Positions 50,124 through 62,499 of a stretch of DNA of 64,000 nt are shown here, one piece after another; position 1 is the stretch's first letter, and each line of letters opens with the position of its first letter. The notes under the pieces are model-generated. The model made no database searches, was not told the origin of the DNA, and was given only the letters and a program-made list of their open reading frames with translations. The position numbers and the translations under genes are program-made. This stretch comes from Apophysomyces variabilis (taxonomy: Eukaryota > Mucoromycota > Mucoromycetes > Mucorales > Mucoraceae): positions 348,872 through 412,871 of the forward strand of contig MZZL01000055.1 of NCBI GenBank assembly GCA_002749535.1, written 5' to 3'.

Positions 50124-53100
50124 ACTCTAATATTTTTGTCCATCGTCATCAACCTGTAAAAGAAAAACCAAAAAAATTACTGTCGTGATATATTATACTC
50201 TTAAGTATCCGTTAAACTTAATGGGTTTTCCGCTTAGTAGTATGGGTAATCATATTCGGGATTCAGCCATCGGGCTTGCAGAATTGGTGTATATGCGCAC
50301 ATGCATTTCTGTGTATATAAAATCATATGGTCCAGCGACTAATATCATCTTGATAGAGTAGATAAAATAGCCAAGAATAACAATAAAAGATTTTGAACAG
50401 ATAGAGACAAAGATAGCTAACAGTCAGACTGAGACATATTCAGTATCAGACAACTAGAAAGGAGTCATGTTTAAAACTGATTTCTGGTGTGGTCATGGCC
50501 AATGTTGGTTTATGGGGATATTGTTATGGTCAATGCAGGTACTGTTTATTGGACACTAGATTACGCCCCACTAAAATAACATTATACTGGTCAGCGAGCA
50601 AGCATTAGCTGCCCTGGCCTTTACGTTGGAAATAAGGTTTTATTGTCGATGCCTGTGCCCATCGATGACAAGACTGTGTGTGTAATTATACATATTTCAA
50701 ACATATTAACTGATGTTTTTATAATATTCTGAAATTGCATCAACAATGAAAGGTAAAACCTCTGTATGTAACCTGTGCGAAAGACTCATGTTTGTTAGAG
50801 CTCAGTCCAAATCAGTCAACTTATCAAATACTGTTTGTAAAATTAAAACAACAACATGATATGAGAGAAAAGAAGTTAGTCGTCCTTTGTTCAATGCCTT
50901 GTTGAAACTTACACTGTATCCTACAGTTGGCGTAGGCGCTTCTTGCGCACTCCGTGCCGAAATGGCTGAAAATGAGTTAAACAGCTTTATATCCAGATTG
51001 TATGCTCTGATATTCTTTTTAACGACAAAAGACAGGAAGAGATACATAAGATGAACTTAGCAGGCGCGTACTCCCTGCCAGTGCGATGTTTATGGCAGCA
51101 TTGGTATCTCTCCGCGGGTTGCATAGCCCATCTTCGTGCTTGGTACTCGCAGTTGGTTCAGGTAACACTTACAATGACTTGTGTGACCCAGTATCTGCTT
51201 GCCTCTTCTTATGCTATGTAACCGGTTATCAACAGTAGGGACATGTTTGCAAGCTAAGGAATTCATCTGTGATTGCGATAGCTGTATTTTGCATATGTTG
51301 GCGTCTTAGCTCGTTCTCTCTACGTCTCGCTGTCCACGTATGGTCAAGCCTACAGCTATACCTGCGTCCCCGTACACATAATCAAAATATCATGATGGTT
51401 GCCGGATTTTTTTAGATGACACCGCTCGGCAGACGCAATTCTTTGAATAAGCCTTCTGGATGTAGATTTGTTGAATTACGTTGTCCATTTTTTAACCGAC
51501 TTCTTTTTGTATGTAAAACTCTAATAAGTATGTTCTACCGTCCATTGCGAACTGTACGTTAAAAAGCAATGAAAACCAATTCAAATTGGCAGTTTTCGTT
51601 CATATAATACCTTGCGATAATTATTTAGATCCTCCATCCTAGTCGCAATATTGACGCTATTCTTTTTTAGATCAGAGAACAAATGATTTTAGAAAGTAGT
51701 GGATTTCCTTTATAGCCTTTGCCTATTAGCCTTCTTTTCAAATGGCAGATGTTTGTGATTCTACATTTGGCAGTCATTGCGTCTGATGAACAAAACTTAT
51801 GGGTCCTATGAATTCCCCGATGCGCCATAGAATATATATATATATTTTTTTTGGCTGGCATATATAGTATAAATCGATCGAATGCCTCGGCACGTAAAAT
51901 TCACTGCTCGGCTGCGGCGATGGAATTGAAATTTGGCAAGATGCATACACATTTACACTCAGATACCATTACCGCGTCGTCTGCTCCCATGATTGAGGCT
52001 ACCCAATTATGAACTGTCACCACGTATAAAAACTATGTTGAAGCGAGATGAGTCCTTGTTCGCTTTTGCTGTTCCACTAATGGAATAAAAAACAAAGGAT
52101 AACATAATGCAGTTGCAAGAAGCGCATACTGAAAATAAAGAAAACGCAACATTATCCATGGTACAGATTGATCTCAAAGCAGTCTTAGCTCCACCCAAAA
52201 ACAACGTCCATTGAAAAGTATGTGTATTGTCAATTATTGTGAGCTTCAAGTTTTGTTCATTGATGCCAACGACCGTGCAAACTACACGACCCCATTTAGA
52301 TGAAGACTAGGTTACTCATTTTCACACCACGCTGTAAGACGAGATTGAGTCGAGTTGACAGGGCTGTAAGGAAATATAGTGAAAAAGACGAATAAAAAAA
52401 AGATCCAAGAGATAATTCGGTATCTTGGTCATGTCACGCTCAGAATTGGCCTTTACGTTGCGATAGGGACATTGAGCATCAAGGAAACGGCCGGGTGGAT
52501 GTGAATCGAGTTTGCCTAGCCTGAAGGTCACATTCGGACAAGCAGAGAGACAGTTCGATCCTCTTGCTACATATCAGTGGAGTGAAAGATGCAGTTCCAT
52601 TGTAGTCCAACTGATAAGTCTTATACCCGGAACTCCAGATGTACCATACGTTGAAAACCATGTTAACTCGTTAGGATATCCGTTCTACGTCAATATCATA
52701 AATGTCTTAGCAATACAAAGTTAGCCTGATCATATTCCTAAAACGAAATGATAATGAAAAGCTGTTACCCAACATTTTCACCAAATCAATTAAGATCTGA
52801 AAGAATTTCTACCCTCATTATAAAGTATTGCGGAGACAAACGTTATTATGACAAGTAAATATTTCAAGAGATAACCACACCATCTTTCGTGGACCAACCT
52901 GAAATGTCTGCCTATACTACTTGATTCATAGAAGAGAAAGCGTAGAATATATGGCATGCCTATGTATGTTTATCCATAGCTTATCTGTGTCCCCTCTAGC
53001 AACTTGTGTTGCCACCAGCTTGTTTGACTTCCCAAACCTTGTCGTTTCGCTAAAGTAGCTGATTTGGGAAAATTACCTTCGACTGGATTCAAACACAGTA

Positions 53101-54216
53101 GCTCAATACGGAAAAACATCGGCATCGACATCTTCGTTGTTGTTTTTAATCACGCCATAAGGAAGCATAAAGCAAACTGGATCAGTCCGTAAAGTATGAC
53201 AATGTATTCGTCATTAAGCCGTATGGTTATGAAACGTCCATCCAAGTTTTACTTGCGGACATCATACAACTGGCTGGACTTGGTTCTAGATGATGCACAT
53301 TCCCCAATGTTTAAATGTACGCTGGACTAATGCAGTCCAGTAATTTTTCTCCGCTTACCTTATCTGCAGTAACAAAATCATGCTTTCTGTCGCGCGACAT
53401 GGTCCGTTTGTACATATCATAACCAGAAAGGAAAGAACCGGGTTGTCTGAGCAAAACCAGTAGAACCTGGTCCGTAAGGCCTCTTTGTTAGCAGGCAAGT
53501 GTCCGCAACCTACATTTATCTTTCGGCAGCCAGCTTCTCGCACGTTTGTTCCCTCCTCTTCAATTGCCATACTTTATTTCCATCAATTTTGGATAATGCT
53601 TGAACATGAGTGGTTATGTAGTTTTCGACTGATAGCGAAGGATTCGAGGAGCAAATCTTAAAAAAGACATACAGGCCGCATCTGAGATCTAAGTTGATGT
53701 ACGCTTTTGTAATAGAACTACTTAAAGCACGACATCGGAGTCGCTTGAATAGGTAAAATTATCGTGTCAAATCAGACACCTGTTATCTACGGCATGTCCG
53801 ACAAGAGGTAGGTTTTGATATAGCGCGACAAATGACAGGGAGCAAAATGTCCCGCCGAGTGGCACCACGCCTAAATATAATGCTGTGTTACAACTGGGAT
53901 GTTCATGTTGCAAAGGGATCGTATTTTACATGATGCTGCCTCGAAAAGTATGCTATGTTACTATCATCAGGTTATGAGTAAATGCTTTAATATATAAGAT
54001 ATTTCGCATTCTGTCGGATTGAATATGATTGTATAGTGCATCGCTACAGGGTGGTTGCTTCAAAAATAGTTGATCATGCTGATAAAATAAACCTTACCAT
54101 TGTAAAACGAAAAGTGGTACTAAGTACTTACGAAATGAACCATGTTTAAGTTTTAATTACAAAGAATAGCTTTTGTTTGAGAATCTCCTGGAACGACGTG
54201 ATCAATCAGCATAAAA
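50124..54216. other. Long non-coding region
   Basis: About 4 kb with scattered short frames, none with a motif I can support. No tRNA or clear repeat noticed. Confidence 0.4.
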
Positions 54217-54792
54217 TCAGTGGATTTTGCTATGGTTGATGACACTATAGACCGAAATACTTTTCAAACATGCGATCAAGAGAAGGAAAATAATTGATAG
54301 AAGATATTCATTTCTATCAGGTGGTTTGCGGGATAAACCCTTACAAGGAACTCTATAGAAAAAGGGTTCTACAATACATGTGAATATCAAGAGTACTGCT
54401 GATAAGAAGCCTTTGGTTGTCAGACGCGTGTCACTGAAGCGGAGAGGGATTGGCAACGATCTCTTGCCTTTTTGGTAGATGTAACGCTCGTATGTCGCAC
54501 AAGCGTTGCTGGTGGCCGGGTCCCACCCTGCAATCACCGGGGCCGTCCCAAAAAAACGTCGACTATCAGGTTGTGACGGAAGTGAAGCGTATAAGACAGA
54601 AAGAAAAAGAAGAAACTCTTGGAGAAGACCTTTATATTGTTCGGGATCTATCCTATAAAGTACTTCAATGAGATATTTGTCTATCGGTGAGTAAATGAGG
54701 ACCCGGTAGTTTTCTCGGTTGATGTACGTTCTTTTCTTCTTGCTTAATTTGGGCCGATCATTAGGCGAGGTGGATCTCTCGACCTCTTTCAA
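54217..54792 (-). CDS. Hypothetical 191-residue open frame with two hydrophobic segments
   Basis: An uninterrupted minus-strand frame from ATG to stop. It begins with a charged part (MKEVERSTSPNDRPKLSKKK) and has two hydrophobic stretches near the end (GFLSAVLLIFTCIVEPFFY and YLLSIIFLLLIACL) that could span a membrane. No family recognised. Its length is notable in this AT-rich spacer, but chance cannot be excluded, and no splice signals or neighbours help. Confidence 0.2.
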   Translation of the reverse strand: MKEVERSTSPNDRPKLSKKKRTYINRENYRVLIYSPIDKYLIEVLYRIDPEQYKGLLQEFLLFLSVLYASLPSQPDSRRFFGTAPVIAGWDPATSNACATYERYIYQKGKRSLPIPLRFSDTRLTTKGFLSAVLLIFTCIVEPFFYRVPCKGLSRKPPDRNEYLLSIIFLLLIACLKSISVYSVINHSKIH

Positions 54793-56516
54793 TGTCGTCG
54801 GGGCCCAGGAAGAGAAAAAAATGACCCAGCCTCTTTCTCTCTCTCTCTGTTTGTGTATTCTTTATTCCGAAAGGGCAATTTGTTAAGAGACGTTTGACGC
54901 CTATGTAATGCAACTATAAATGTTTCACTTTGAAAGAGGGGCGCCGCTTTACATGTGTGCTGATGAGTTTGTAATACTAAGTTTCTGCAGGGCGATAATG
55001 CATGTTCACTGTAGAAAAGGAAGTTGAGTTGGAGTAAGTGCGGCATGTGAAAGAAAGCTAGTTTTTGCAGTGCTGATATGCTTATTTGACATGTGAACCC
55101 AAAAAAATGACATGAATGGACCGGATACTTTCCGGAACATAAGCTGAAAATAAAGCGTCATGCGACAACAAAAGAGATAGGAAATATCACGCATTAAAGT
55201 GCGCTCTAGACCTTGTGGAATTGGTGTCCTTAGGATAACGAGTAAAAGATTGGAGAGAGAAAGAGAGGGTGTGTCTTTTTGTGTCAGAGAGTGAAAACAG
55301 TTCCGCTTTGTCATCATGAACCTAAGCAACGCATCCTGTTGTCCTAAACAACACTTTGTGACACTAGGCAACGCATTGACTTTGGAATAAAGTTGCTATC
55401 AAGGCAAAATACCGAAAATCTTGCCAAATTCTTCTCCTGTCATACGAAAGAAACTTCATTCTATGACAGCACCCATTTGATAGGCAAACCATTTTCGACA
55501 GGCCAATATATTTCCTTTCTCGTCATGACACGCTCAATCGATCATTCTAGGTCATTTAACTCAGCTACACGTGTACTATTTTCACATGGCATAAACAGAA
55601 TAAGTCCATTTTTTTTATTCTCGCTTTGCTCTCTGTTTTTTTTCTCTGTCTCTTAATGTAAGTTGCTTTATCTTTCATTCACTCGTGCATAGAAATTATG
55701 GGAATATGTTTGCTTGAAAATGCTAGGACGTTTTGCATGATGGCTTCGAAGGGATAACATAGATAGAGGTGAAAAAATGCTGGCGGGATTTCCAAAACAA
55801 GTAATTGAGATGTGGGGACCTTTTGACGGATAAAAAAAGTCTGTGCACCGGAACACAGCAGAAAGTTTAAAATAAGGACGAAAGTGGCGGGTATGAAGGC
55901 TACAAAGATAAAAAAGAAAGATGTTTGTTCATATGCATGGATGGTTTGTCGCGGATAATTGTATCTTGTGTTATGTTTGAACGTGCGTGTTGGGTTTGAT
56001 GTATGAGGGATGTTGCTTGATTAACAACGAAGCGATACCGGACAGTTCTAAACAAGAAATAAAGTGATAAGCAAGCAGCTTAGAGTAATCCACTCAATAA
56101 TATGGATATAGCTACCCTTGTCTTATGAACTTGGGAACCACAGATTTTGCATTCGTTACCAGCGCCGTGGTTGACAAGAGCAGTTGAGATGTCAGAGATC
56201 ATGTTAAGGCGAATAAAAAGAAGCAGATTATAGACTAAATTTTCCAAGTGATAACAACTTTTGCACGCTTATATATAAAGGTAACCCACGTCAAATTCTG
56301 AGATACATATCAACCGTCCTATTTCGTGCAAGGTTACCCAAATTCGCGTTGCACATTGAAATTCCCTCCCCCAAGCAGCATTATCCTGCACCCTTATCAT
56401 GACAAACATAAAATCAGAAAAGGGAAAATACAAATAGGTCGAATAGAGAAAGGTGATCTAGAGAGTCTAAATAATTATTGAAGATATGAAGAGAACAATG
56501 CAACGGTTGATATTTT
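54793..56516. other. Non-coding region with pyrimidine microsatellites
   Basis: Contains CT/TC-rich runs around 54828-54850 and AG-rich runs around 55255-55270. A short duplicated phrase with AGCAACGCAT / AGGCAACGCATT lies at 55325-55378. No gene supported. Confidence 0.4.
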
Positions 56517-58449
56517 TTATCCAAAGTGGAAAGAAAAACCTCCAGGGTGTCTGGCGCCGCCCGCACTACCTGGGAAACCTCGTCCACCTGGAAATCCGCC
56601 TCCTCCGCCCGGAAACCCACTGGAAGAAAAGCCTCCTCCGCCAGGGAACCGGCCACCGCCCATACCGCCCATGCCTCCGCCCATGCCCCCGCCAAACATT
56701 TGCATGAAGACATCGTTGATATCAACGCCACCGGCATCGAATCCGCCGCCCATACCACCCTCTAGGTCAACTCCCGAATCAAATCGTGCCTTCTTTTGAG
56801 GATCACTCAAAACAGTATATGCCTCGCCGATCTCCTTAAACCTTGCTTCGGCTTTCTCGTCACCTGCATTCTTATCGGGATGGTATTGCAGCGCAAGCTT
56901 TCTGTAGGCTTTCTTGATCTCTGAATCGCTTGCATCTTTTGATAAGCCCAAAATCTTGTAGTAATCCTTCCGTTGAGACTTTTTGAGCTCTAATTCAGCC
57001 TTGCGCAACAAGTTGTGGTATTCTAACCCAAGAAGTTTAGCATAACAGCTACAATATCTCTAACCTAAACCTTTCCGTTCGATATCTACCTCTGTTGGAT
57101 CCATCGGCATCGGTTAAACGTCGATAGTCTCTTACTGCTTCTTCATACTGTTCAAGCTCCATATAGCATGCCGCTCGCCGGCTATACACTTTTGTGAAAT
57201 CCGCATCCAATTCAATGGCTTTATTACAATCAGCCAACGCCTCTTCAAATTTTTTCAGCTGCGATGCAAAAATGTCGGTAAGTGATTCCAGATAGATTCG
57301 ACCTAAACACTCTTTTTATTTTACCTTTTGTAAGACTGCAGCTCTGTTCGAGTATAGCCTGGAGTTCATGATGTCATTCTCCTCGTCGATGGCCAGGGCA
57401 TTCGTGTAGGCATCATATGCTTCCTGAAGATTGTTGGTTTTGAAAGCAGTGTTGCCTTTTTCCTTTTCAGCTTCCAAAGAGCGTGCTTTTTTCAGTAAAG
57501 TACGCGCCTTGGTAAAATCGGGATCACATCGCAACGCCTCTATACAGTGAGCGACCGTCTTAGCATTCTCGCCTTGACCGTAGAAAACACGTGCTCTCAG
57601 GTACAATGCATCGGGGTTTTGTGTGTTACAGCGGATCAGTTGGCTGAAAGGGTGATTGGGTTAGTTCCTGAAAGATCCAATGATGGGAGAGACGCACTTT
57701 ACGATCCTGCTTGCCTCAGAATAATTCTTCTGACCAAGGGAGCATTCGGCTATCATTACATTCCATTTCAATGGCACATTAGCAGAGTCTACCAACGCAA
57801 TGGCACGATCCACACTATTACGAGCCAAAGCCCATTGTTGATTGGTCATATACACCTCCGCCTGACCTAGATAGGTTTTCGCATGGCAAAGGTTGTTGTA
57901 CTCTCGTTGAGCCTGAGCGTTTGCTCCATCTCGTTGAAGTGCCATCTCATATTGACGTCCGGATTCTTCCAGATTGCCGAGATTCAGATGACATTTTCCT
58001 GCGCGCATGTAAGCCTTGATGTTGTCAGGGTCTAAAGTTGTGGTCGTCCGACAATCTTCGGCTGCTTCTTTATATTTCCCCATCATCATTAATGCCGCTG
58101 CGCGATTGGAGTAGTATGTAGGCGTATCGGGCGATGCGTCTTCAAAAACAAGAGAATATATCAACACAAACGGGCAATTGACAAGTTCCTACTCACCAAT
58201 GGCTTCCGAATACAGTTTCACAGCCTCAGCATAATTGCCATTTTTATATTCTTGATTGGCAGCGGCTTTAATCTCCTCTGCAGACCTACTGTTGTTCTTC
58301 TGTGAGCCGGTTATTCCGATTTCAGACCAAGGTATGTTCTCGACTGTTCCTTTCTTTTTTGTTGTTTTTTCTTTTATATGTATGACGTTTGTCTAGAGAG
58401 CTGAAACTTACACAGAAGGAGCGTCGGTTTCCATAGGTGAGGCTGTCAT
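56517..58449 (-). CDS. TPR-J-domain cochaperone (DNAJC7/TPR2-like)
   Basis: Cochaperone that, in its family, passes clients between Hsp70 and Hsp90. Minus strand, about five exons. Start at 58449 ([12 protein letters not shown]); the first junction to [10 protein letters not shown] is uncertain, with donor GTGTAAG giving the right phase. TPR repeats follow: [57 protein letters not shown], then [48 protein letters not shown] and [19 protein letters not shown]. The J domain is [14 protein letters not shown] with YHPDKN, the HPD motif needed to stimulate Hsp70. A GGM/GGF-rich tail ends GGFSFHFG. Order (about seven TPRs then J) and size are those of DNAJC7. Gene looks intact. Confidence 0.92.
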
Positions 58450-58912
58450 GTTCTATTAAGTAAGGACTATTTAGGAAGGACTGATTAACAATGGATGACC
58501 GAGTTTCCACTGCTTCAAAGGGAAGGAGGGCAGGAAAAAAAAGGGAGAATCACAATCCTAGCGATTCATCGCTTTTTTTTTTCGAATAGCGACCAAAAGA
58601 AGTCACTGACCTCAAAGAACCTACCAGAACCTTTTTTGTTTCGCTAACTGGAAGGAGCGTTGTGTTTGGGCGATCTTTGCGCTGGGATCCAAAATCCTCT
58701 TTATGTGAGAAACGCTGTGTATTGGACAATCCTATTTCATATATTCATTCTGCAATGGGAAGGTCGGAATTTTGTTCAATATGAGTATAAATGAGGAACT
58801 ATTTCCTTAAAGAAAAGAACGGCCAGCATCACTTAAATGCAAGTCGTTCTTGTGAAAAAGTTGTATGGTTTTACGGTGCAAGTTGACTATCACCCTTTCT
58901 CTATTAAAGAAA
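58450..58912. other. DNAJC7 promoter region and Helitron flank
   Basis: Upstream region of the cochaperone gene, ending at the inferred Helitron insertion point (A at 58912 next to CTAG). No gene supported. Confidence 0.4.
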
Positions 58913-58936
58913 CTAGCTGTTTCGCGCTTCGCGCTT

Positions 58937-58956
58937 CTGGGGGGCGAAGCCCCCAG
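58937..58956 (-). other. Helitron 3' terminal hairpin
   Basis: CTGGGGG pairs with CCCCCAG around the loop GCGAAG. It is preceded on the plus strand by TTCGCGCTTCGCGCTTC and then CTAG. Confidence 0.75.
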
Positions 58957-59047
58957 GTATAGTAATAGTGGAATTGGATGTATATTTATGTGCTGCATAG
59001 TGTAATTGGGGATAACTGGGAATAATAGTTGTACAAAAAAACCTATT

Positions 59048-60010
59048 TTACGATGCTGGGAAAGCATTATGATATACAACGTTTTTGGTGATAGGTTGAT
59101 GGGTATCATTCCACTCACACATGATTCTCAAGTTGGAGGCTTCAGTCACTCTTGACAGAGCGACATATAGCTGACCATGAGAAAACACGGATTGTGGGAG
59201 GTATAAACCAACATGATTAAGGGTCTGATCTTGCGCTTTGTTGATTGTCATGGTGAATGCAGGTTTCACTGGAAACTGTCTTCTTGCTATGCTGAAAGGC
59301 AAGTTGGTATCAGAAACAATGAGCTTGATTCGAGATATAGAAACTTGTGATCTCACATATCTACCAGTAGCAATCTCAGCGTCAATGATACGCGGATGTA
59401 GAGCTCGAATAATCAAGCGCGTGCCGTTGCAAAGGCCAGCCTTGGGATCCATATTGCGTAAGAGCATAATCAGCATGTTGATCTTGAGATTAACGGTATG
59501 TGGTGGAAGAGCTAAAAAAAATAGATTCACTGCCGGGGATTAGTGAACAGTAGATAGAAGTTACCTGCAAATGATAGTGAATTTAAAAAGTCCACAGGCA
59601 CTTGATTCTGATGTTCGCGTTCTACAATAGAATCTACGCTGTTGTAAGCGCGGCTCATTCTTGGGAATAAATTAGTGATAATATTGTTGATCATTTCTAC
59701 ATGGCGATTTTTTGGTGTGAGGATAGCACGATCGGTAAGAAGTTGGGTATCAATGGGAGGGATAGCGTTGAGTATTGGGTGGTATATAGCGGCAATAAGG
59801 TTATGGACGTTTGGCCCAGGTATGCACCACTGAGGGTTGAGGGGAATATAAGCGGAATTTGGAACTGCATAAATAAGTGAGAAAATTATGAGGTTCATAT
59901 GATAGAAGACTACATAGCTGGTGGGACACGGCCATTACCAACATACAAAAGGAACTCGGCAAAGTGACGTTGTTGTTGGGCATGCAGATCAAAGCCATGA
60001 AGGTTCTGGT
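59048..60010 (-). pseudogene. Helitron PIF1-like helicase, C-terminal fragment
   Basis: Truncated helicase. The upstream piece reads LHGFDLHAQQQRHFAEFLLY then VGNGRVPP. After what looks like a 50-bp intron (donor GTAGTC, acceptor TATGCAG) it continues with PNSAYIPLNPQWCIPG, LLTDRAILTPKNRHVEMIN and, after another short intron, LPPHTVNLKINMLIMLLRNM. Further motifs are GLCNGTRLIIRAL, FTMTINKAQDQTLNHVGLYL and SHGQLYVALSRVTEASNL, the PIF1 C-terminal motifs; INKAQ..T stands for the usual NKSQGQT. It ends AFPAS. The Walker A and B motifs are missing, so it cannot act as a helicase alone. Confidence 0.8.
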
Positions 60011-60040
60011 AAATACAAATCAGAAATTAAAAATAAAGAG

Positions 60041-60232
60041 TGTGCGTATATGTGCATGTGTCTCTCTAAGAATTAGGCTCAGCCCTTTGGGCCTCGCTTT
60101 CTTTCACTGATTAACAAAAAAAAACACACAGTGTGTATATGTGAATATGCGTGCGTGTATGTCCGTACGTGCACGCGTCTCTCCAAGGATTAGACTCGGC
60201 CCTTTGGGCCTCGCTTTCTTTACAGCGATTAA
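60041..60232. repeat. Tandem ~110-bp repeat with GGCCC-TTT-GGGCC hairpin
   Basis: Copy 1 (about 60041-60115) and copy 2 (about 60151-60232) share TCTCTC(T/C)AAG(A)ATTAG(G/A)CTC then (A/G)GCCCTTTGGGCCTCGCTTTCTT. Each holds the perfect short inverted repeat GGCCC/GGGCC or a one-base variant. A CA/TG-rich stretch separates them. An inverted copy of the core (GCGAGGCACAAAGGGCCGAG) sits at 60523-60542. Confidence 0.8.
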
Positions 60233-60608
60233 AACGAAAAAGGCAGTGTGTGTATAACTACCTCTCCAAAAACTCGGCTCAAGAAAGAAACTGGTGGAAT
60301 AATTACAGCGCGTTTATGACAAATGTGACGAAAGTACCCCTCGTGTAACGTACACCTCAAATTCATAGGAACCAGTTTTCCTGATTGAATGCTGGGATGC
60401 TGAGATATTATTCTGCCCTCATCATTTGTTGGGGATACATCCTGAGTATATGGAGTTTTCACTATTTGTTCCGCTGTTGCCGAGAAAATCAGTCAATTAG
60501 CGTGTGGGACAGAATATACAACGCGAGGCACAAAGGGCCGAGCCGATGATTATCTTGGTCAAAGCAATTTGATAATGCCGGGACTTGATTCACTGCATCC
60601 TTGGGGGT

Positions 60609-60623
60609 CCGGGGTCTCCCCGG
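60609..60623. other. GC-rich hairpin
   Basis: CCGGGG-TCT-CCCCGG, a perfect 6-bp stem in otherwise AT-rich DNA. It resembles a transposon terminal hairpin, but no CTRR end was found at the expected distance. Confidence 0.5.
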
Positions 60624-60860
60624 GCTATATGGACACGAAGACCTTGCTTATATGTTGAAGTACCAAGCTAAAGGCAAAGAAAGTGTAATTTTCGGATCTG
60701 ATTTGATAAGCCTTAAAATCATCATGTAGTAAAAAAAATTCTTTCAGTGTTCCTGAAAGCCCACATTGTTATTGTTATCTTTTTTTTCGGATCTGCTTTC
60801 CTATACAGGTCTGCTTGTTATTTATCATTCCTGCATACCTTAACAGTTGCTCTGAAGATA

Positions 60861-61350
60861 ATTGAACAATAATCTCTATGTGGATAATGTCCCTTCGTCA
60901 CAACTAGTAAGTATGGTTCGATTTCGGCCAATCTTGGCTAGACATTCTTCAAAATCTGTGTGTCCTCATATGGACCAGACACAATTCGTTAATCCTCATC
61001 AATACAATCCTTTGCAGCCCATAGTATCTGTATTCCTATGTATCGACTTCCTTCTATCCTTCCATGTCCAGCTTCTTTAGGACATTACACCATTACATAT
61101 TCATCATGTTTGCCTCCAAATGTCGTTCCATATCCATCCTTAGTACCTCCTGGTTCCATTTTATGTCCATGTTGTTTGATTCTCCCTTGCCATTGCATAT
61201 CCACCACCCATGCATCGTATGACTCCTCGTATATCAACGGATTCTACAGCTGCATCTCGATCTTCCATGCATTCGATTACACCATGCCCACCTGCTAATG
61301 TCCTGCCTGAGGTCTCTTCTAGACCAGTAATGTATGGCATTGCACTATGA
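60861..61350 (+). pseudogene. Frame-hopping proline-rich remnant
   Basis: Protein-like pieces appear in successive frames: QTQFVNPHQYNPLQP, then PMYRLPSILPCPASLGHYT and PPNVVPYPSLVPPGS. A third piece is AYPPPMHRMTPRISTDSTAA then PCPPANVLPEVSS, ending at a stop near 61351. The Pro/Ser/Met/Tyr composition is like the disordered tail of a transcription factor. No DNA-binding domain was found. Several frame shifts would be needed, so a decayed gene is the simplest reading, but chance is possible. Confidence 0.3.
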
Positions 61351-61359
61351 TAGCAGGAT

Positions 61360-61402
61360 TCACTTAAAGTAGGGAAGATTCACTGAAAGTAGGAATGCTT
61401 AG
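61360..61402 (+). repeat. Short tandem repeat GATTCACT(T/G)AAAGTAGG
   Basis: Two adjacent copies, GATTCACTTAAAGTAGGGAA and GATTCACTGAAAGTAGGAAT, differing by few bases. Confidence 0.7.
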
Positions 61403-62499
61403 TGATGTGTTCAAGGTCGTACGGAAGACTGCTTATTCATATGGCAAACAAAATTCAATTAACTGCAACCATCACTCCTTTCCTCTTCGATCTGAATTCG
61501 AGATGGGCATTAACTAAACTTGGTTCACCTCTACTCTTGATGGTACTATATACTCTCAGCGTCAGTGGGTAGCTACTGGTAGTAACCTTTTGCACAAGAT
61601 AACCGATAAGCTAATGATCACAGTTTACTTTGGCAAGCGGTAAGTAATGGCGTTTGTAGTCTGTTTATACGAAAGGTAGTTGTCGAAATGATCGCGTAAG
61701 GCAATGGCACTGGTGAGAAAGCTTGAAAAGTGTATATGGTTTTGTAAAGACGGATTTTTTACAACAAAGATGTTGAGGTAATGGCTAATTAATAGTTTCT
61801 ATAAGCTATAAGGGAAAAAAGAAAAGAAGAGAAATGGAGATTCTTTTGTAGGAAAGAAGGACACGCAAGATAAAAGACAAAGACGTCAACAAAGAAAAAA
61901 AAAGAGTGAAAAACAAAAAACCAGAGGAAAAGCAGGGGAAAGAGTTCTGTATGATAAAATAAGATGACTATACTAGAAAACTAGGAGCCTGATTTATCTT
62001 GCCATAAGGCCATGTAACATGGAAGCAGTAATTCAAATCGAGACTCTACACCAGTCCAGCTTGGTTTTTTAATCATATCTACTTCAATCATCCTCTCTCT
62101 TGCCAATGACCTCTTCTTCTTCAGTAATCATTCTCATCTGTAATTGGGAAGTTCAACTATTGATTCGAAACTGATCTTCCACATACACAAAGCCCGCTGT
62201 CACTTTTCTGATATACTTGATTCCACAGAATAGCATGAAATAAAGATGGTCTAAAAGTAGCAACAGTTATCATCTGTCTCTCTTTATTATTACTATTTGA
62301 TACACGTAATTCGATATTTTATAGACCTAACTGATCAATAGAGCGAGCATGGATGATGCATGGATGACGCAGGGACATTGGTATATCAATTGTCGTCAAA
62401 CATATTGCATTTAATAGAAAGCGTCACATCACGTAAAATCTTGATTCCTCTCTTGGTTTTTCGCTTCTTTCTTCCTTCTCTTTTTTTCCCACTCACTTT
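61403..62499. other. Non-coding spacer
   Basis: Purine-rich stretches around 61810-61940. No gene supported. The last ~200 bp may hold the promoter of the next gene. Confidence 0.4.

Larger units (their letters stand above)
58913..60010 (-). mobile_element. 3' part of a Helitron transposon
   Basis: On the minus strand, a helicase C-terminus is followed about 90 nt past its stop by a GC hairpin (37-43 with 50-56 of the 58900 block, loop GCGAAG). The element then ends about 20 nt later at CTAG (58913-58916), with T as the next base. Hairpin plus CTRR end followed by T is the standard 3' terminus of a Helitron. The 5' part (Rep domain, helicase Walker A) is not present in the window region I can read, so the copy is truncated. 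Confidence 0.75.

Noticed and set aside
55006..55371. Minus-strand frame of 121 codons
   Set aside because: Overlaps simple AG/CT-rich sequence and has no recognisable features.
60609..60640. Second Helitron 3' end at the CCGGGG-TCT-CCCCGG hairpin
   Set aside because: No CTRR sequence lies at the expected distance on either strand.
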